Below, in pieces: positions 43,592 to 51,782 of a DNA stretch of 64,000 nucleotides. The stretch comes from Neolewinella antarctica (GTDB lineage Bacteria; Bacteroidota; Bacteroidia; Chitinophagales; Saprospiraceae), in NCBI RefSeq assembly GCF_011927835.1, contig NZ_JAATJH010000001.1, forward strand, positions 945,104 through 1,009,103, written 5' to 3'. Every line of letters starts with the position of its first letter. The first letter of the stretch is position 1. The position numbers and the translations under genes were made by a program. The notes under the pieces were generated by a model that saw nothing but the letters and a program-made list of their open reading frames with translations, did no database searches and was not told the DNA's origin.

Positions 43592-44383
43592 CTACCCCAT
43601 CGCCCGTTCCAGTTTACTTAGATACTGGCTGCTGGTCTCCTTCAAGTAGATGCCCAGGCCGATGGCCGTCTTGTCCAACAGGTTGACGTCGAAAAATTCG
43701 TAATCAAAACCGTGTTCCCGGCCCGTGGTCAACGCTTCCCGCTTCCGACCGATCAACTCGTATTCCGAGGCACTGATGTTGTTCGTACCGCCCGCGTTGA
43801 CGTAGTACTTCATGCGGCGTTCCGTGTCTTTTAGCCCGACGGCGAGGATGTTTAGGTGATCGTGAGCGTCCCCCAGCACGCGCCGCTGGAGGTTGATACC
43901 GTCCATCGCCAGCGTTAAGTCCGACTTAACTTGCCGCTCCGACTTTTCTACGGAGTGGTAATGCTCATCGATGTCACGGTTGAATTGCTTGACGGTATTT
44001 AGGTGTAGCTCCGCTAAGCCCCGCATAGGCTCCACGATGAGGCGAAATTTTTGTTCTTGCAGTTCGTGGTACTGCCGTTCGCCGGCTAGCGATCCGCGAT
44101 CCTGGGGGTCATCCACCACGAAAAAGAGCCGGGCCACCCGGTTACTGACTTCGTGGTCGGGCACTCGCAACTCGCTGAGTAGCTTGCCGAAGCCCGCCGC
44201 TCGCCCGTTGAACTGCTGAATGGCGGTCAGAATCTCGTCGAGCGCTTCCGGACCGGTGTGCTGAAATCTGGGGTCGTCCAAATCGATGGACGACTTGAAG
44301 CCGGCGGCTTGTTGGGAGGCGGGCGCATCCCGTTTTTTATCATCATCGTCGGCGTCAAAGAGATCGTCGTAAGGATTTGGCAT
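43592..44383 (-). CDS. Hypothetical helical cytoplasmic protein
   Basis: 263 residues, no signal or membrane segment, not recognised. The acidic N-terminus (YDDLFDADDDDKKRD) is likely disordered. The middle (about 95-190) is strongly helical with heptad-like spacing (LQEQKFRLIVEPMRGLAELH, VEKSERQVKSDLTLAMDGIN), suggesting a coiled coil. C-terminal FDYEFFDVNLLDKTAIGLGI. Convergent with the fusion gene, 39 bp between stops. Confidence 0.65.
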   Translation of the reverse strand: MPNPYDDLFDADDDDKKRDAPASQQAAGFKSSIDLDDPRFQHTGPEALDEILTAIQQFNGRAAGFGKLLSELRVPDHEVSNRVARLFFVVDDPQDRGSLAGERQYHELQEQKFRLIVEPMRGLAELHLNTVKQFNRDIDEHYHSVEKSERQVKSDLTLAMDGINLQRRVLGDAHDHLNILAVGLKDTERRMKYYVNAGGTNNISASEYELIGRKREALTTGREHGFDYEFFDVNLLDKTAIGLGIYLKETSSQYLSKLERAMG

Positions 44384-44466
44384 GGGCGTAGGTTAACCGG
44401 GCGGTCAAGGTACTAATTGGCTCGCTAAGTAAAGATGGGTAGAAGGTGCGTAACCCGTACCTACTT

Positions 44467-44498
44467 GGCACCCCGATAGCTACCGGGGGACCGCGCCC
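44467..44498 (+). repeat. REP-like element, long palindromic variant
   Basis: GGCACCCCGATAGCTACC followed by GGGGGACCGCGCCC, between the hypothetical gene and pgi. One palindrome base is changed (CTACC for CTATC). Confidence 0.8.
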
Positions 44499-44578
44499 TA
44501 GCAATATTAAGTCGCCGGGCCCCACTGGTTTGCGGAGCCCGGCTGGCTAAAATTCAGCTTTCACGCACTTGACCCGGA

Positions 44579-46228
44579 CTACCGCCAGGACTTGTAAGCG
44601 TTAATCAAACCGTTCGTACTGCTGTCGTGCCCGCTTACTTCGTCCGTCGAACTCAGCTCGGGTAAAATGGCTTTGGCCAGTTGCTTGCCTAGTTCCACTC
44701 CCCACTGGTCAAAACTATAAATGTTCCAGATGATTCCCTGCACGAAAATCTTGTGTTCGTACATCGCAATCAACTGACCGAGCACGTAGGGTGTGACTTT
44801 TTTGACCAAAATGGAGTTAGTCGGCCGGTTGCCGTCGAATACTTTGAAGGGCACCAACTCAGCGATTTCCGCGTCTGTCTTGCCGTCCTTACGGAGTTCG
44901 GCCGTGACTTGCTGGGCCGTCTTGCCGTTCATCAGCGCTTCCGTCTGGGCGAAAAAATTACTCAGCAGGATTGCGTGGTGGTCGCCAATCGGGTTATGCG
45001 AGGACGCGGGTGCAATGAAGTCACACGGGATGATGCGCGTGCCCTGGTGAATGAGCTGGTAAAAGGCGTGCTGCCCGTTCGTGCCCGGCTCGCCCCAGAT
45101 GATGGGGCCGGTTTCGTAGGTGACCGGGTTGCCGTTGCGGTCGACGGATTTACCGTTGCTCTCCATGTTGCCCTGCTGAAAGTAGGCCGGAAAGCGATGG
45201 AGGTACTGATCGTAGGGCAAGATGGCCTCCGTTTCGGCACCGAAAAAGTTGGTGTACCACAGTCCTATTAAAGCGAGCTTAGCCGGCAGGTTTTCTGCGA
45301 GCGGCGCGTGGCGGAAGTGCTCGTCCATCGAATACAGGCCGTCGAGCAACTCAACGAAGGCTTCAAAACCGACCGTGAGCGCGATGCTCATCCCAATCGA
45401 GCTGGAAAGTGAGTAGCGACCGCCGACCCAGTCCCAAAAGCCAAAGATGTTGTTCTCGTCGATGCCGAATTCTTGCGCACCGGCGATGTTGGTCGACAGG
45501 GCCGCGAAGTGCTTGGCCACGTCCTGCTCCGACCCGCCGCGCTGGTAGAACCAGTCGCGCGCCGAGCGGGCGTTCGTCATGGTCTCCTGGGTGGTGAAGG
45601 TCTTGGAGGCCACGAGGAAGAGCGTGGTTTCGGGGTCGACTTTTTTGAGCACCTCGGCGAGGTGCGTACCGTCGATGTTGGAGACGAAATAGACTTCTCG
45701 ACCCTCGATCCAGTAAGGTTTCAACGCTTCGGTGACCATCACCGGCCCGAGGTCCGACCCGCCGATACCGATGTTGACGACCTGCGTCAGCTTTTTACCC
45801 GTGTAACCGACGTGGCGGCCGGTAATGACCTTGTCGGAAAATTGGCGCATCCGACTGAGCGTGTCGTGAACGGCGGGCATGACGTCCTCACCGTCGACCA
45901 TAATTTTTCCTTTACCGCGGTTGCGGAGCGCGACGTGCAGCACCGAGCGGCCTTCCGTGCCGTTGATCGTCTCGCCGGAGAACATCTTTTCGGTCGCCTC
46001 CTTGACGCCGCAGTCTTCCGCAAGGCGAAAAAGCACGTCCAGGGTTTCCTGGGTAATGATGTTTTTGGAATAGTCCAACAGAATATCCTCGAACGTTTGG
46101 GAAAAGTGCTCGAAGCGCTGCGGGTCCTGGGCAAAAAGATCCTTCATGTGCCGCGCTTCCATCTCGTGGGCGTGCAGGTCGAGTTCTTTCCAGGCGAGGG
46201 TCGAGGTGGGGTCTACGTTGGGGAGCAT
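44579..46228 (-). CDS. pgi: Glucose-6-phosphate isomerase
   Basis: Interconverts glucose-6-phosphate and fructose-6-phosphate in the cytoplasm. 549 residues, the long (E. coli-like) type. Motifs: [20 protein letters not shown] near 150, [15 protein letters not shown] near 208, [19 protein letters not shown] near 268, and the C-terminal signature with [16 protein letters not shown] near 504. The catalytic Glu and Lys regions are present. Single gene. A REP-like copy lies 120 bp upstream of its start. Confidence 0.97.
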   Translation of the reverse strand: MLPNVDPTSTLAWKELDLHAHEMEARHMKDLFAQDPQRFEHFSQTFEDILLDYSKNIITQETLDVLFRLAEDCGVKEATEKMFSGETINGTEGRSVLHVALRNRGKGKIMVDGEDVMPAVHDTLSRMRQFSDKVITGRHVGYTGKKLTQVVNIGIGGSDLGPVMVTEALKPYWIEGREVYFVSNIDGTHLAEVLKKVDPETTLFLVASKTFTTQETMTNARSARDWFYQRGGSEQDVAKHFAALSTNIAGAQEFGIDENNIFGFWDWVGGRYSLSSSIGMSIALTVGFEAFVELLDGLYSMDEHFRHAPLAENLPAKLALIGLWYTNFFGAETEAILPYDQYLHRFPAYFQQGNMESNGKSVDRNGNPVTYETGPIIWGEPGTNGQHAFYQLIHQGTRIIPCDFIAPASSHNPIGDHHAILLSNFFAQTEALMNGKTAQQVTAELRKDGKTDAEIAELVPFKVFDGNRPTNSILVKKVTPYVLGQLIAMYEHKIFVQGIIWNIYSFDQWGVELGKQLAKAILPELSSTDEVSGHDSSTNGLINAYKSWR

Positions 46229-46666
46229 ACTGTCGTGTGTTGGGTGGTAAAGTTGTTTAACGCGGCGCGTTTGGCGTTGTGCAAGGTTAGGAAAATATTT
46301 TCGGCCCCGTCAACCTGGTTTCGTTTTCCCACGCATGCTAGCAAAGGTGGCGCGGTCCCCCGATAGCTATCGGGGGTGCCAGGTAAATGGCGTGGCAAAG
46401 TGATTTGGGTGCAGCTGCTTTGTTAGGTCCTCATCCTACTGGTGATACCTTATTACATTCTATAGTTCGGTACCGTTGGCCCCACTCTCGCGACTGTCGT
46501 GCATCGTGCATCGTCCCGTCCTTCTGAGCAATTCGTGATTTGCAACCTACCCCCCGAACGCTACGGCAAGCGTGAAAAAAACGAACATAAACGCCCGTTT
46601 GCCGTTTGGGCAGCAACTGAAACGTCCTAATTGCAGGATTAACTTTTCACAGACAACCAAACCAAT
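46229..46666. other. Non-coding region between pgi and the fasciclin gene
   Basis: It contains one perfect long REP-like copy (46349-46380, listed separately). No gene with a believable start or known motif. The AT-richer part from 46570 on probably holds the promoter of the fasciclin gene (AACTTTTCACAG), but no clean -33/-7 pair was found. Confidence 0.4.
46349..46380 (-). repeat. REP-like element, long palindromic variant (perfect)
   Basis: GGCGCGGTC, then CCCCGATAGCTATCGGGG, then GTGCC. The best copy of the long variant in the window, in reverse orientation. Confidence 0.85.
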
Positions 46667-47941
46667 ATGCAACGTTTTACCCTCAGCCTTTTGTGCGTCC
46701 TCGTACTCTTCGGCTTTTCTAACCCCGCCAACGCGCAGTCTGATCCCAGCACGGTCGTCGAGCTCGCCGCGTCTAACCCTAACCTGAGCACTTTCGTAGC
46801 CGCCGTCCAGGCCGCCGACCTGGCGAACGCCCTGAGCGACGAAGGCCCCTACACTGTTTTTGCACCCACGAATGATGCCTTCGAGAAATTACCCGCCGGA
46901 CTGGTCGACGCGCTCCTCCTCCCCCGCAACAAGAAAGTACTCGTCGATATCCTGACCTTCCACGTCGTGGAGAAGAAGGTTAACGCCGAAGCCGTCGTAG
47001 CCGGTGTCAAAGCCGACAACAGCGGCCGCTTTATCGCCCCTACCATGAACGGTAACCTTACCGTCACCAATAAAGGTGGCGTCATGGTGAAAGGCGAGCA
47101 GGGTCGGATGGCTACCGTGACCGGTACCGACATGATGGCCGGCAACGGCATCATCCACACAATCGACAATGTTCTACTTCCGGAAGGTGTAGACGCCGCT
47201 GGCCTGCTCAAGGCCACCGCCCGCGCCGCCCGCACGCGTATGCAGACCGAAAAGGACAACGCCGCCGAAGCCGTCACTGACGGTATCGACAATTCGAAGG
47301 ATAAGATTGACATGGAAATGAACAACACGGTAGATGACATCAACGACCGTATCGACAACGTCGAAGACCGGTTAGAGACCGAGAAAAATGACATGATCGA
47401 CTCCGCTAACGACCGCATGGACAACGCGGAGGATCGGATGCGCAACGGCAACATGACCACCAATACCGGCATGCAGAACCGTTCTTCAGTAAGCGCTGGC
47501 CAACTCGATAATGGTATCGCCCAGGTCGCCACCGCCAACGGTAACTTCACCACCCTCGTTGGTGCGCTTGGCTCTACGGGCTTAGCCGAAATGATGGGCC
47601 AAAATGGTGACTACACAGTTTTTGCCCCCACCGATGACGCCTTCAACGCGCTACCCAGTGGTGCGGTAGCGGGTTTGAGCAACGACCAACTTTCCGGCGT
47701 GCTTCAGTACCACGTGCTCCCCTACCGGATTTCTGCCAGTCAGTTGACCAGCGCCATCTCCGACGCCCGCAACTACTTGCTCCTCCAGACGATCAACGGC
47801 AAAACCCTCGTAGCCAGCGTGCGCGACGGTAAAGTGGTGATCATGGATGATTCCGGCAAGACGGCTACCGTTGTTACCGCCGACGTCCAGGCCGATAACG
47901 GTGTTGTTCACGCCATCGACGGCGTGTTGATGCCCCGGTAA
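46667..47941 (+). CDS. Secreted protein with two fasciclin (FAS1) domains and a charged linker
   Basis: 424 residues. Signal peptide about 1-24 (ending PANAQ). FAS1 domain 1 at about 30-170 (GPYTVFAPTNDAFEKLPAGL, the H-box-like ILTFHVVEKKV, GIIHTIDNVLLP). FAS1 domain 2 at about 285-424 (GDYTVFAPTDDAFNALPSGA, LQYHVLPYRIS, GVVHAIDGVLMPR). The linker (about 175-265) repeats IDN/MDN-x-EDR-type units (DINDRIDNVEDRLETEKND, DRMDNAEDRM) and probably forms a coiled coil. Fasciclin proteins mediate adhesion or matrix contacts. Ends in a strong terminator. Confidence 0.92.
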   Translation: MQRFTLSLLCVLVLFGFSNPANAQSDPSTVVELAASNPNLSTFVAAVQAADLANALSDEGPYTVFAPTNDAFEKLPAGLVDALLLPRNKKVLVDILTFHVVEKKVNAEAVVAGVKADNSGRFIAPTMNGNLTVTNKGGVMVKGEQGRMATVTGTDMMAGNGIIHTIDNVLLPEGVDAAGLLKATARAARTRMQTEKDNAAEAVTDGIDNSKDKIDMEMNNTVDDINDRIDNVEDRLETEKNDMIDSANDRMDNAEDRMRNGNMTTNTGMQNRSSVSAGQLDNGIAQVATANGNFTTLVGALGSTGLAEMMGQNGDYTVFAPTDDAFNALPSGAVAGLSNDQLSGVLQYHVLPYRISASQLTSAISDARNYLLLQTINGKTLVASVRDGKVVIMDDSGKTATVVTADVQADNGVVHAIDGVLMPR

Positions 47942-47971
47942 TTACTCCCTCGGCAATAAAGTAACTTTGCG

Positions 47972-48007
47972 AGGCGCTCTTCCCACCGGGAGGGGCGCCT
48001 TTTTTTA
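47972..48007 (+). terminator. Terminator of the fasciclin gene
   Basis: A 13-bp stem (AGGCGCTCTTCCC with GGGAGGGGCGCCT, one G-U and near-perfect) over a 3-nt loop, followed by TTTTTTATT. A second GCCTTTTTTATTTAGG with GGGC at about 48062-48086 repeats the tail at 48000-48020, which suggests a local duplication. Confidence 0.88.
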
Positions 48008-48099
48008 TTCAGGTTAAGGGCATCCGCAACCGACGACGACCGTTCACCCGATGCGGGCAGTGCCTTTTTTATTTAGGTTGAGGGCGTCCCGCCCGACAA

Positions 48100-48171
48100 C
48101 GATAGCTATCGGGGGTGCGGTAGCATACGTCAGACAGCTACCCCTGTTCCCCGGTAGCCAGCGGGGTGGCG
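48100..48171. repeat. Pair of partial REP-like palindromes upstream of gldA
   Basis: CGATAGCTATCGGGGGTGCGG (48100-48120) is a half copy; CCCCGGTAGCCAGCGGGG at about 48149-48166 is a degenerate second palindrome. Both lie in the leader region of gldA. Confidence 0.55.
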
Positions 48172-48233
48172 TAAGGCCGCCAAAGGCAGTAGCCTAGCTA
48201 TCCCCTCAAACTTGATCACAACACCGTAACCCT

Positions 48234-49142
48234 ATGTCCGTAATCGTTAAAAATCTAACTAAAATCTACGGCAACCAGCGTGCCGTCGACGATATATCGT
48301 TCACCGCTAAGCCCGGCCAGATCCTAGGATTTCTTGGTCCGAATGGTGCCGGAAAGACAACGACGATGAAGATTCTCACCTGTTACCTGAGCCAGAGTGA
48401 AGGCACGGCTACCGTCTGCGGCCACGACGTAGCAAAGGACAGCCTGGAAGTAAGACGCCAGGTCGGCTACTTACCCGAGCACAATCCGCTCTACAAGGAC
48501 ATGTACGTTCGGGAATACTTGCGCTTCGCCGCCAGTGCTAACAAGATCGGCCAGCCCGGCAAACGAATTGGAGAACTAGTAGAAATGACCGGCCTCGGGC
48601 GGGAAGCACACAAGCAGATCGGTGCGCTCTCCAAAGGCTATCGCCAGCGCGTCGGGCTGGCGCAGGCCATGTTGCACGATCCGAAGGTGCTCATCCTTGA
48701 CGAGCCGACGTCCGGTCTCGACCCCAACCAGCTGGCCGAGATTCGTGCCTTAATTAAGGAGTTGGGTAAAGAAAAGACGGTCATCTTTAGTACCCACATC
48801 ATGCAGGAAGTCCAGGCGCTCTGCGATCGGGTGATCATTATCGACCGCGGCCGGCTGGTGGCGGATGACCCGATTGAGACGTTGAAGCGACGCCTGAGTG
48901 GCAGTGCTAGCCTTCTGGTAACGTTCGACGAGCCCGTTGACCCGCTCGGCCTGGGTAAGATCACGGGCGTGACGAAGGTAGTAGCTACCGGTGCGCGGGG
49001 CGAGTACCGGCTCTACCTATCCGGCGGGGCGGACGCGCGGGCGGAAGTTTTTCACTTTGCGGTCGCTAACCAACGAATCTTGCTGGCGCTGCAATCAGAA
49101 GACCTCAGCGTTGAGGAGGTGTTTAGGGCACTGACGCAGTAA
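48234..49142 (+). CDS. gldA: Gliding motility ABC transporter ATP-binding protein GldA
   Basis: ATPase of the Gld ABC transporter linked to gliding in Bacteroidota. 302 residues: Walker A GFLGPNGAGKTTTMKIL near 35, Q-loop region VGYLPEHNPLYKDM, signature LSKGYRQRVGLAQAM near 135, Walker B VLILDEPTSGLDPNQ near 155, H-loop STHIMQEVQ near 187. The YLPEHNPLY and GYRQRVGLAQAM motifs are typical for GldA. The predicted permease gldF lies 1.25 kb downstream with one unrelated gene between. Confidence 0.88.
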   Translation: MSVIVKNLTKIYGNQRAVDDISFTAKPGQILGFLGPNGAGKTTTMKILTCYLSQSEGTATVCGHDVAKDSLEVRRQVGYLPEHNPLYKDMYVREYLRFAASANKIGQPGKRIGELVEMTGLGREAHKQIGALSKGYRQRVGLAQAMLHDPKVLILDEPTSGLDPNQLAEIRALIKELGKEKTVIFSTHIMQEVQALCDRVIIIDRGRLVADDPIETLKRRLSGSASLLVTFDEPVDPLGLGKITGVTKVVATGARGEYRLYLSGGADARAEVFHFAVANQRILLALQSEDLSVEEVFRALTQ

Positions 49143-49239
49143 TGCGTTGCCCGTTGTACCGGCTGGTCCGGCAAAAGGGTTCCCGTTGATGATTTAGCGA
49201 GCGCGTTTTAGTAGTGGGCCTAAGCCCAACAGATTTTGA

Positions 49240-49364
49240 CACGTAGCACGAAGTACTGAGAAGCGAAGTACAGAACCACAAAAGCGCAAATAGAAGGTGG
49301 TTCAGCGTAATCGAAAAGAGCTATTCCTTGCTTTTGTGGCTAAAAAATCTCCGTAACATTAGTC
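49240..49364. repeat. GCCACA-family MITE-like element, diverged copy
   Basis: GTAGCACGAAGTACTGAGAA starts it; an inner ACCACAAAAGCGCAAA and the right end CTTTTGTGGCTAAAAAATC with CGTAACATTAGT face each other. It abuts the next copy. Confidence 0.5.
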
Positions 49365-49513
49365 ACTGATGTTACGCAGATTATTTCGCCACACAGCACG
49401 AAGTACTGCGAAGCAACACACAAAAGCACAAACATCGGTGTACGGCTACGCCGAAGCACCGTTTACTTACTCTTGTATGTTTATGTGGCATAATCCGGTT
49501 GCGCAAGGTCAGT
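49365..49513. repeat. GCCACA-family MITE-like element
   Basis: Left end ACTGATGTTACGCAGATTAT then TCGCCACA; right end TATGTGGCATAATCCGGTTG then CGCAAGGTCAGTT. The ends are imperfect inverted repeats of about 30 bp. The inner CGGTGTACGGCTACGCCGAA with GCACCG forms its own hairpin. A close copy is at 55529-55662. No coding capacity. Confidence 0.65.
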
Positions 49514-49684
49514 TAGCCGGTAATTTACGGATATCGCTTGCTTTTGGTATTCCCTTACCCAAGACATCCATCCAATAATTGCCGGGTATCCCTAGCAACT
49601 ACGGGAGCCGTTTCACAAACATTACCTTTCACATAACGGCGCCCTCTCCACGTACCACCCAGTTCTCCATTACTTTTGTTCCCG

Positions 49685-50335
49685 ATGAAAAACTTCTTAT
49701 TCTCCATTACCGTGTTACTGGCTTGCTGCAGCCTCGACGCGCAAACTGTCTTCAACGCGGAGTACAAATTGCCGGACGGTATCTACTTCAGCCACGCCGC
49801 GGTGCTCGCCGCGCAGCCCGACCTGGGTTGGGAAGCGATCGACGGGGAGATGGTACAGATGCCGGAGGACTTTAAAGTTCAGATTGGTTCCTATGGCTAC
49901 CGCGACGGAAGCCTCGATCCCGACCTGATTCCCTACGCGATCGGTCTCGACGGCCAACCTTACTTTTTCCTGCGTAAGAATATTCCTCGCGACTTCTACG
50001 AATTCAGCGGCTTGCGGGTAGCGGGAACGCTCTCCGTCATCACTTACGATACGACCGTCCAGGTCCGTACCCTGATGAAGGCCTACAACCCGGCCAACGG
50101 ACAACCCTTCCGGGAGGCCTGGGTGGAGCGTACGAAGAAGCTACCCGTGACCAAGATCATCGACCTCCCCTCCGGTAAACGAACGTCGCTGACCCGCCCC
50201 AATCTCCTGGCCCTGATCGGTGACGATAAGGAGCTCACCAAAGCCCTTACCGATCTCCCGGACCCAACGCCGGACCTTCTACTGCGCGCGGTCAAACTTT
50301 ACGACGACCGCTACCCCTTTTTGATCGGTAAATGA
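49685..50335 (+). CDS. Hypothetical secreted protein
   Basis: 216 residues, not recognised. Signal peptide MKNFLFSITVLLACCSLDAQ (start at 49685; three upstream codons from TTG are unlikely). The mature part begins FNAEYKLPDGIYFSHAAVLA and contains QIGSYGYRDGSLDPDLIPYA and PYFFLRKNIPRDFYEFSGLR; the end has LPDPTPDLLLRAVKLYDDRY. No transmembrane segment. A TACTTTTG box at 49671-49678 just before the ATG would give an almost leaderless mRNA. It lies between gldA and gldF without a known link to gliding. Confidence 0.65.
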   Translation: MKNFLFSITVLLACCSLDAQTVFNAEYKLPDGIYFSHAAVLAAQPDLGWEAIDGEMVQMPEDFKVQIGSYGYRDGSLDPDLIPYAIGLDGQPYFFLRKNIPRDFYEFSGLRVAGTLSVITYDTTVQVRTLMKAYNPANGQPFREAWVERTKKLPVTKIIDLPSGKRTSLTRPNLLALIGDDKELTKALTDLPDPTPDLLLRAVKLYDDRYPFLIGK

Positions 50336-50397
50336 GGTTGGGTCGATAACCAACCGGAGATTGCGAACCCATCACTCCCCAGACCAAAGACTATAAA

Positions 50398-51129
50398 ATG
50401 CTCGCGATTTTCCGCAAAGAGATCAATTCTTTCTTCAGCAGCCTCATCGGCTACCTCGTGATCGGGGTTTTCTTACTGGTTATGGGGCTGTTCCTCTTTG
50501 TTTTTCCGGACACCAGTCTGCTTAATTTTGGGTACGCGAGTTTGGGTCCGTTCTTCACGCTGGCACCGAACGTGCTGACCTTCATCATCCCCGCCATTTG
50601 TATGCGGGCGTTCGCGGAAGAACGGCAAACTGGGTCGATTGAGCTGCTGGTAACGCGTCCGCTGCGAGATTATGAGATCGTCTTCGGAAAGTTTCTGGCC
50701 TGCCTGACGCTGGTATTGATCGCCTTTTTACCGACCGTCCTGTACTACGTGACGCTCTATCAGTTGGGTTCGCCCGTCGGAAATATTGACGCGGGGGGTA
50801 CGATCGGTAGCTACCTGGGCCTGGTTTTCCTGGCGTCGGCGTTCGTAGCCATCGGCTTGTTCGCTAGTTCGCTGACGAGCAACCAAATTGTGAGCTTCCT
50901 GCTCGCGCTCGCGCTTTCCTTCTTCCTTTACTTTGGGTTCAGCTTACTGGCCGGGCTTCCGCTTTTCTACCTGAGCGGGGCGGGATTGATTGAGTCGCTG
51001 GGCATGCAGGAACACTTTCACAGCCTCGGGCGGGGCCTGATCGACAGCCGAGACGTCGTCTACTTTCTTTCCCTCACGGCGTTTTTTCTCTTGCTCACCG
51101 TAATTAGTCTGGAGAGGCGGAAGTGGTGA
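50398..51129 (+). CDS. gldF: Gliding motility ABC transporter permease GldF
   Basis: Integral membrane protein of 243 residues with six hydrophobic helices, ABC-2 type. The N-terminus MLAIFRKEINSFFSSLIGYL, then FILPAICMRAF-like TFIIPAICMRAFAEERQTGS and IELLVTRPLRDYEIVFGKFL are typical GldF motifs. With GldA it would form the Gld transporter. The usual GldG partner gene does not follow; after a REP-like copy comes an HYC_CC_PP-like gene. A half copy of the GTCTGTGGTCT family (AGACCAAAGACTATAAA) lies just before the start. Confidence 0.88.
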   Translation: MLAIFRKEINSFFSSLIGYLVIGVFLLVMGLFLFVFPDTSLLNFGYASLGPFFTLAPNVLTFIIPAICMRAFAEERQTGSIELLVTRPLRDYEIVFGKFLACLTLVLIAFLPTVLYYVTLYQLGSPVGNIDAGGTIGSYLGLVFLASAFVAIGLFASSLTSNQIVSFLLALALSFFLYFGFSLLAGLPLFYLSGAGLIESLGMQEHFHSLGRGLIDSRDVVYFLSLTAFFLLLTVISLERRKW

Positions 51130-51155
51130 AGTCGTTTTCGTTACGAAATACCTTA

Positions 51156-51171
51156 GCACCCGCGACCACGC
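51156..51171 (+). repeat. REP-like element, forward copy
   Basis: GCACCCGCGACCACGC, one base off the core, 27 bp after the gldF stop. Confidence 0.65.
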
Positions 51172-51234
51172 ACCTTCCTTTACCCGCCGCCGCGGCATCA
51201 ACCTCCCGTGGGGACGCGTTGTTGATTCGCGTGT

Positions 51235-51702
51235 ATGTCCCTCCGCAAACTTAGTAAAAGGCTGACTCCTTACCTGACCGCTTACCTCTTGCTGGTCAGT
51301 ATCGGCGTGCCCCTCAACCGCGTTTATTGCGCCTGCGTGGGGGAGTCCTGGCTGTCAGTTTTACCGGAAGAACACGCGTGCCACCACGATACCGCTGCGG
51401 ATGTAGTGTACCACGAAGAGCTAGCGCAAACTTACCACGGGGACGATGCGGCGGTAACCGACTGCACCAGCCACGACTGTGGAAATTCGCAGATCGTTCT
51501 GCCGCAACTGGACGTGGACTTCACGACCGAGTGGTTCCTTTCGTCCGGTGAGGCGGACGTCGCCACCGCGGTACTCTTCGCCACCCTTCACGCGCCGGTT
51601 CAGGCGGTGGTTAGTGGTCACGCACCAATTCGCGGACCCACGCCGCCGCCCGCGCCCTACGGCCGTGACTTACTTGCGCGGCAGCAGATTTTCTTGATTT
51701 AG
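51235..51702 (+). CDS. HYC_CC_PP-like small secreted Cys/His protein
   Basis: 155 residues. Hydrophobic N-terminus (LTPYLTAYLLLVSIGVPLNR), then VYCACVGESW, HACHHD and CTSHDCG, and a Pro-rich GPTPPPAPYG near the end. This order of Tyr-Cys, Cys pairs and PP fits the small HYC_CC_PP-type proteins found beside Bacteroidota TonB receptors. The Cys and His groups suggest metal binding. It lies 81 bp upstream of a TonB receptor, in line with a shared operon for metal uptake. Confidence 0.6.
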   Translation: MSLRKLSKRLTPYLTAYLLLVSIGVPLNRVYCACVGESWLSVLPEEHACHHDTAADVVYHEELAQTYHGDDAAVTDCTSHDCGNSQIVLPQLDVDFTTEWFLSSGEADVATAVLFATLHAPVQAVVSGHAPIRGPTPPPAPYGRDLLARQQIFLI

Positions 51703-51782
51703 TACGGCACGATTTCCCTTTTCTCCCGTCGGCACTACGCCGCTCGGGCGCTTCAGTATCGTACTTCTCTAATCGAAAAATC

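Noticed and set aside
45473-46366. A 297-codon open frame on the plus strand over pgi
   Set aside because: Antisense to pgi and without a signal, motif or start context.
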